Shown: piece after piece, positions 61,131 to 64,000 of the stretch
Layout: each line of letters starts with the position of its first letter
Position numbering within the stretch: the first letter of the stretch is position 1
NCBI GenBank assembly: GCA_964641965.1
Contig: CAZXLD010000020.1
Span: 14,962 to 78,961, forward strand
Direction: 5' to 3'
Length of the DNA stretch: 64,000 bases
DNA from: JAJDFU01 sp964641965
GTDB taxonomy: Bacteria; Bacteroidota; Bacteroidia; Chitinophagales; Saprospiraceae
Program-made: the position numbers and the translations under genes
Notes under the pieces: generated by a model
Seen by the model: only the letters and a program-made list of their open reading frames with translations
Told to the model about the DNA's origin: nothing
Database searches by the model: none

Positions 61131-62081
61131 ATGCTTAAGGATACAAAGATCGAAGGCTGGAAGGCAAATGGAACCTTTGTCAGCTTGACAAAGGCGGGAG
61201 GGATGTCGGTTTTTGTCCAAGAACTCGGAGATCCCGCTGCATCCGCTGATCAGACCTTGCTCCTCTTGCATGGATTTCCCGAAAGTTCTTTTTCGTACCA
61301 TCAGGTCGTAAAGGGATTATTGGATCATTTTAGGCGAATAATCCTGTTTGATTTTCCAGGCTACGGTTTCAGCGACAAGCCCCAGACCGGGTATTCGTAC
61401 TCTTTATTAGAACAGGCAGATGTCGCTCTGGAGGTTTGGAAACACTTTGGCATAAGCGGTGGGCATTTGTTGGCTCACGATATGGGGGATAGTGTAGCTA
61501 CTGAATTAACAGCCCGGGAAGTGGAACAAGTGCTACCGGAATGGTTTTCGGCGGGCTTCAAAAGCTATACGTTTACCAATGGGAGCGTGGTTTTGGAGCT
61601 GGCTAAAGTACGGAACATCCAAAAGCTGCTGCTAACCCGGTGGGGCAGTATCCTTTCCAAGCTCACCAACAGCTCGATCTTTCACCATCAGATAAAGAGT
61701 GCCCACGGTGAAGCGCCTTTGGATGACCTGGAAATTACCAGGCTATGGACCCTGAATATTCAAAATGATGGCAGAAAGGTAACCCACCTTACCATCAAGT
61801 ACCTCCTGGACAGGAAACGATACGAGGTGAAACGCTGGTTGCCGGCTATGGGAAAAACCCAGGTCCCCATTCATCTCTGTTGGGGTGATAAAGACAAGGT
61901 AGCAAAAGTAGAAATCGCTTATTTCCTAAAGGAACAAGTATGTCCTCAGGCGCAATTAACGATCATGGAAGGGGTGGGTCACTTTTGCCAAATAGGTTCC
62001 ACTGATATCTGGCTTCGATCCATTCTTCCCTTCTATACTGCTTTGGGGACTGAAAATCTGCAAAAGCAAAACAGCTTATAA
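61131..62081 (+). CDS. alpha/beta hydrolase, MEST/epoxide hydrolase-like
   Basis: The 316-residue protein has the alpha/beta hydrolase core of the epoxide hydrolase/dehalogenase group: oxyanion region LLLLHGFPESSFSYH, FDFPGYGFSDKP, nucleophile Asp in LLAHDMGDSVATEL, and His in EGVGHFCQIG. Its overall pattern closely resembles mammalian MEST/PEG1, including HGFP.SS, GFSDKP, AHD.GD..A.EL and the cap segment NIQNDGRKVTHLTIKYLLDR before IPIH-like VPIHLCWGD. The reaction is unknown. It lies 10 nt after the DJ-1 fusion gene and is co-transcribed. Confidence 0.85.
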   Translation: MLKDTKIEGWKANGTFVSLTKAGGMSVFVQELGDPAASADQTLLLLHGFPESSFSYHQVVKGLLDHFRRIILFDFPGYGFSDKPQTGYSYSLLEQADVALEVWKHFGISGGHLLAHDMGDSVATELTAREVEQVLPEWFSAGFKSYTFTNGSVVLELAKVRNIQKLLLTRWGSILSKLTNSSIFHHQIKSAHGEAPLDDLEITRLWTLNIQNDGRKVTHLTIKYLLDRKRYEVKRWLPAMGKTQVPIHLCWGDKDKVAKVEIAYFLKEQVCPQAQLTIMEGVGHFCQIGSTDIWLRSILPFYTALGTENLQKQNSL

Positions 62082-62119
62082 TCCTCCCTTAACGGGCGGT
62101 CAAAAACTTCAACTTACTA

Positions 62120-63088
62120 ATGACAAAACGCGACCTGTTAGATCGACTACACATACCCGTTGTTGCCGCACCGATGTTCATTGTATCCCAGGTAGATCTT
62201 TTATTGGCATGCTGTCAAAATGGAGTAATAGGCACCATTACCGCCTTAAATAATCGAACCTCAGAAGGCCTGGAAGAATGGCTCATGCATATAAAAGAGG
62301 AACTCAAAGCCTTTGAAGAGACTACAGGGCACCGACCGGCTCCTTTTGGCATGAACCTGATCGTTCACAAAAGTAACGTCAGGCTGGAAGCGGATCTCGA
62401 AATAGCCATACGGCAAGAAGTGCCCATCATTATTACCTCTCTGGGGGCTGTACCGGAGTTGGTGGATAAGGTGCATGCCTATGGTGGCTTGGTCTTCCAT
62501 GATGTCATTAACACCCGTCATGCGCGAAAGGCTATTGATGCCGGGGTGGATGGCATTATTTGTGTCGCTACGGGTGCGGGCGGGCATGGCGGCCTGCTCA
62601 ATCCTATGCCATTTATCACAGAAGTTCGGGAAATGTTTGACGGAATCGTGCTTTTGGCGGGAGCGATGAGTTCGGGAAAAGATGTAGCCACAGCCATGCA
62701 GATGGGAGCCGATTTAGCTTACATGGGTACTCGGTTTATCAATACCAAAGAGGCTGTGGCTTCGGATGATTACAAAAACATGATCATCGAAGGAGGTACA
62801 GCCGATATCGTTTACACCGCTGCCGTTTCGGGAGTCAATGGTAATTACCTGCGACAAAGCCTGGAGGCAGCAGGTATTACCAAGGAATTGTGGGCGTCCA
62901 AATCGAAAATGGACTTTAGCAAAGCAACCGATAATGAAGCAAAGGCCTGGAAAACCATATGGTCTGCGGGGCAAGGTGTGGCTACGATCCATGATAATCT
63001 TCCGGTTTCGGAATTGATTGACCGATTGAAAATGGAATTTAAAGGTGCCCTGGAGAACCAGGCTAAATTAATGGATCGCTGGTTTTGA
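62120..63088 (+). CDS. nitronate monooxygenase family protein
   Basis: The 322-residue protein is a TIM-barrel FMN enzyme of the 2-nitropropane dioxygenase family: PVVAAPMFIVS at the N terminus, PFGMNLIVHKSN and VATGAGGHGG, then LLAGAMSSGKDVATAMQMGA followed by DLAYMGTRFINTKEA. The GGHGG motif and the following GAG/MGTRF motifs bind FMN phosphate and support nitronate oxidation. Known enzymes oxidise alkyl nitronates such as propionate 3-nitronate. It lies 38 nt after the hydrolase gene and is followed by a paralogue. Confidence 0.88.
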   Translation: MTKRDLLDRLHIPVVAAPMFIVSQVDLLLACCQNGVIGTITALNNRTSEGLEEWLMHIKEELKAFEETTGHRPAPFGMNLIVHKSNVRLEADLEIAIRQEVPIIITSLGAVPELVDKVHAYGGLVFHDVINTRHARKAIDAGVDGIICVATGAGGHGGLLNPMPFITEVREMFDGIVLLAGAMSSGKDVATAMQMGADLAYMGTRFINTKEAVASDDYKNMIIEGGTADIVYTAAVSGVNGNYLRQSLEAAGITKELWASKSKMDFSKATDNEAKAWKTIWSAGQGVATIHDNLPVSELIDRLKMEFKGALENQAKLMDRWF

Positions 63089-63124
63089 TAGAGCGATTTA
63101 GGTTCATGGTATAAAACAAAGATT

Positions 63125-64000
63125 ATGAAAGCGACAACTCAACAATTCTTGAACGATACAGGCGCTGAGGTTCCCATCATTTGCGGCCCCATGTATCCGG
63201 GATCCAATCCCGAATTGATTGCCGCCGTTTCGGATGCGGGTGGTTTTGGAGTTGTTCAACCCGTTTCCATGACCTCGCTTTACGGTCATGATTTTCGAGC
63301 GGGTTTACAATTGATTAAAAGATTGACAAGCAAACCTTTTGGAGTCAACTTTACCATCTTCGGAGGGGCCAATAAAAAGTACCACGAACAAATGAAAAAG
63401 TGGATGGCGATTTCCATCGAAGAAGGGGTGAAATTCTTTTTGACTTCTTTGGGGAAACCACATGAAGTCGTCAAAATTGCCAAGGAACATGGTATCAAAG
63501 TGTACCACGATATACCCAATAAGAAAATCGCTCTGGCGATGCGCGATGCCGGTGTGGATGGATTGAATTGTATCAATTGGAGAGGAGGCGGACAAACGGG
63601 AGTTCAATCCGCTGAGCAATTCATGGAAGAGTTACATGACATTGGTATTCCCTTGATATGTGCCGGCGGTATCAGTAGTCCCGAAGATTACCAAAAAGCG
63701 CTGAATATGGGATACGCAGGTGTGCAGATGGGAACTCGCTTTTTGGCCACCCATGAATGCAAAGTGACCGATAGCTATAAGCAGGCCATTGTCGAGGCTG
63801 TGGAAGAGGATATCGTTTGGACCAACAAAATTGCCGGGAATAATTCATCCATGATCAAGACGGATGATATCATGAAAGGTGGCTTGAGAACAGGACCTAT
63901 TATCAATTTTATGTTGAGGCGACGCAAATTGAAAACATATGCCCGAATGTATTTAATGAGTCGGGGGCTAAAGAATTACAGTAAAACTGCCTTTGATGAT
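63125..64000 (+). CDS. nitronate monooxygenase family protein, second copy (3' end cut by window edge)
   Basis: This frame begins at ATG 63125 and runs open to the right edge (292 codons). It is related to its neighbour: VPIICGPMYPGSN, SKPFGVNFTIFGG, DGLNCINWRGGGQTG (GGGQTG replaces GGHGG), ICAGGISSPEDYQKALNMGY and AGVQMGTRFLATHECK. The Gly-rich binding loop differs, so FMN binding is likely but substrate preference may differ. The stop codon is outside the window. It is the fifth gene of the TetR operon. Confidence 0.85.
   Translation, partial: MKATTQQFLNDTGAEVPIICGPMYPGSNPELIAAVSDAGGFGVVQPVSMTSLYGHDFRAGLQLIKRLTSKPFGVNFTIFGGANKKYHEQMKKWMAISIEEGVKFFLTSLGKPHEVVKIAKEHGIKVYHDIPNKKIALAMRDAGVDGLNCINWRGGGQTGVQSAEQFMEELHDIGIPLICAGGISSPEDYQKALNMGYAGVQMGTRFLATHECKVTDSYKQAIVEAVEEDIVWTNKIAGNNSSMIKTDDIMKGGLRTGPIINFMLRRRKLKTYARMYLMSRGLKNYSKTAFDD

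Overview
The window looks like a chromosomal scaffold piece from a Bacteroidota bacterium, most likely a Saprospiria or Lewinella-type heterotroph. The evidence is a SusC/SusD pair, many type II (Cys-lipobox) lipoproteins, DUF5689, PD40 and choice-of-anchor J proteins, almost no Shine-Dalgarno sites, and a promoter of the TTTG-N19-TAnnTTTG kind. The lineage is inferred from gene content only; there is no rRNA or tRNA to anchor it. A run of exactly 100 N (50811-50910) marks an assembly gap.

Layout. (1) 1-8.9 kb, mostly minus strand: the edge-truncated front of an S41 peptidase, a saccharopine-dehydrogenase-like oxidoreductase, a PD40 propeller protein, DinB and GNAT genes, a serine hydrolase lipoprotein and an HdeD-like membrane protein. 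These are followed on the plus strand by a striking homologue of the eukaryotic delta24-sterol reductase DHCR24. (2) 9.3-41.9 kb: a large carbohydrate-use region. A minus-strand ROK kinase / EEP phosphatase / choice-of-anchor J operon diverges from a plus-strand train: cupin phosphoglucose isomerase, class I mannose-6-phosphate isomerase with an extra N-terminal domain, a second cupin isomerase, sulfatase, six-hairpin glycosidase, trehalase-like glycosidase, second sulfatase, DUF5689-esterase fusion, GH115. Facing it on the minus strand are SusC, SusD, a LamG lipoprotein, an NTF2-like lipoprotein and two GH3 enzymes. A choice-of-anchor J lipoprotein and a GH172 (DUF2961) enzyme close the block. 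Together they fit import and breakdown of a sulfated, uronic-acid-bearing polysaccharide, with released sugars entering glycolysis through the kinase and isomerases.

(3) 41.9-57.8 kb: a decayed comM fragment, a pyridoxamine-phosphate-oxidase-like protein, a class III nucleotidyl cyclase with a periplasmic sensor, another six-hairpin glycosidase with a C-terminal carbohydrate-binding-like domain, an OmpA-family lipoprotein, a DUF748 protein, the gap flanked by two identical 55-nt repeats, a second serine hydrolase, a two-gene amidohydrolase locus in which only one of three modules keeps its metal site, and small DUF4177 and 2TM proteins.

(4) 58.1-64 kb: a TetR regulator divergent from a five-gene operon (lipoprotein, membrane-anchored DJ-1/PfpI protein, MEST-like alpha/beta hydrolase, two nitronate monooxygenases, the last cut by the window edge). 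A 20-bp palindrome sits inside the predicted promoter. The most unusual items are the DHCR24 homologue, the composition of the polysaccharide locus and its isomerase cassette, the degenerate amidohydrolases and the TetR operon.
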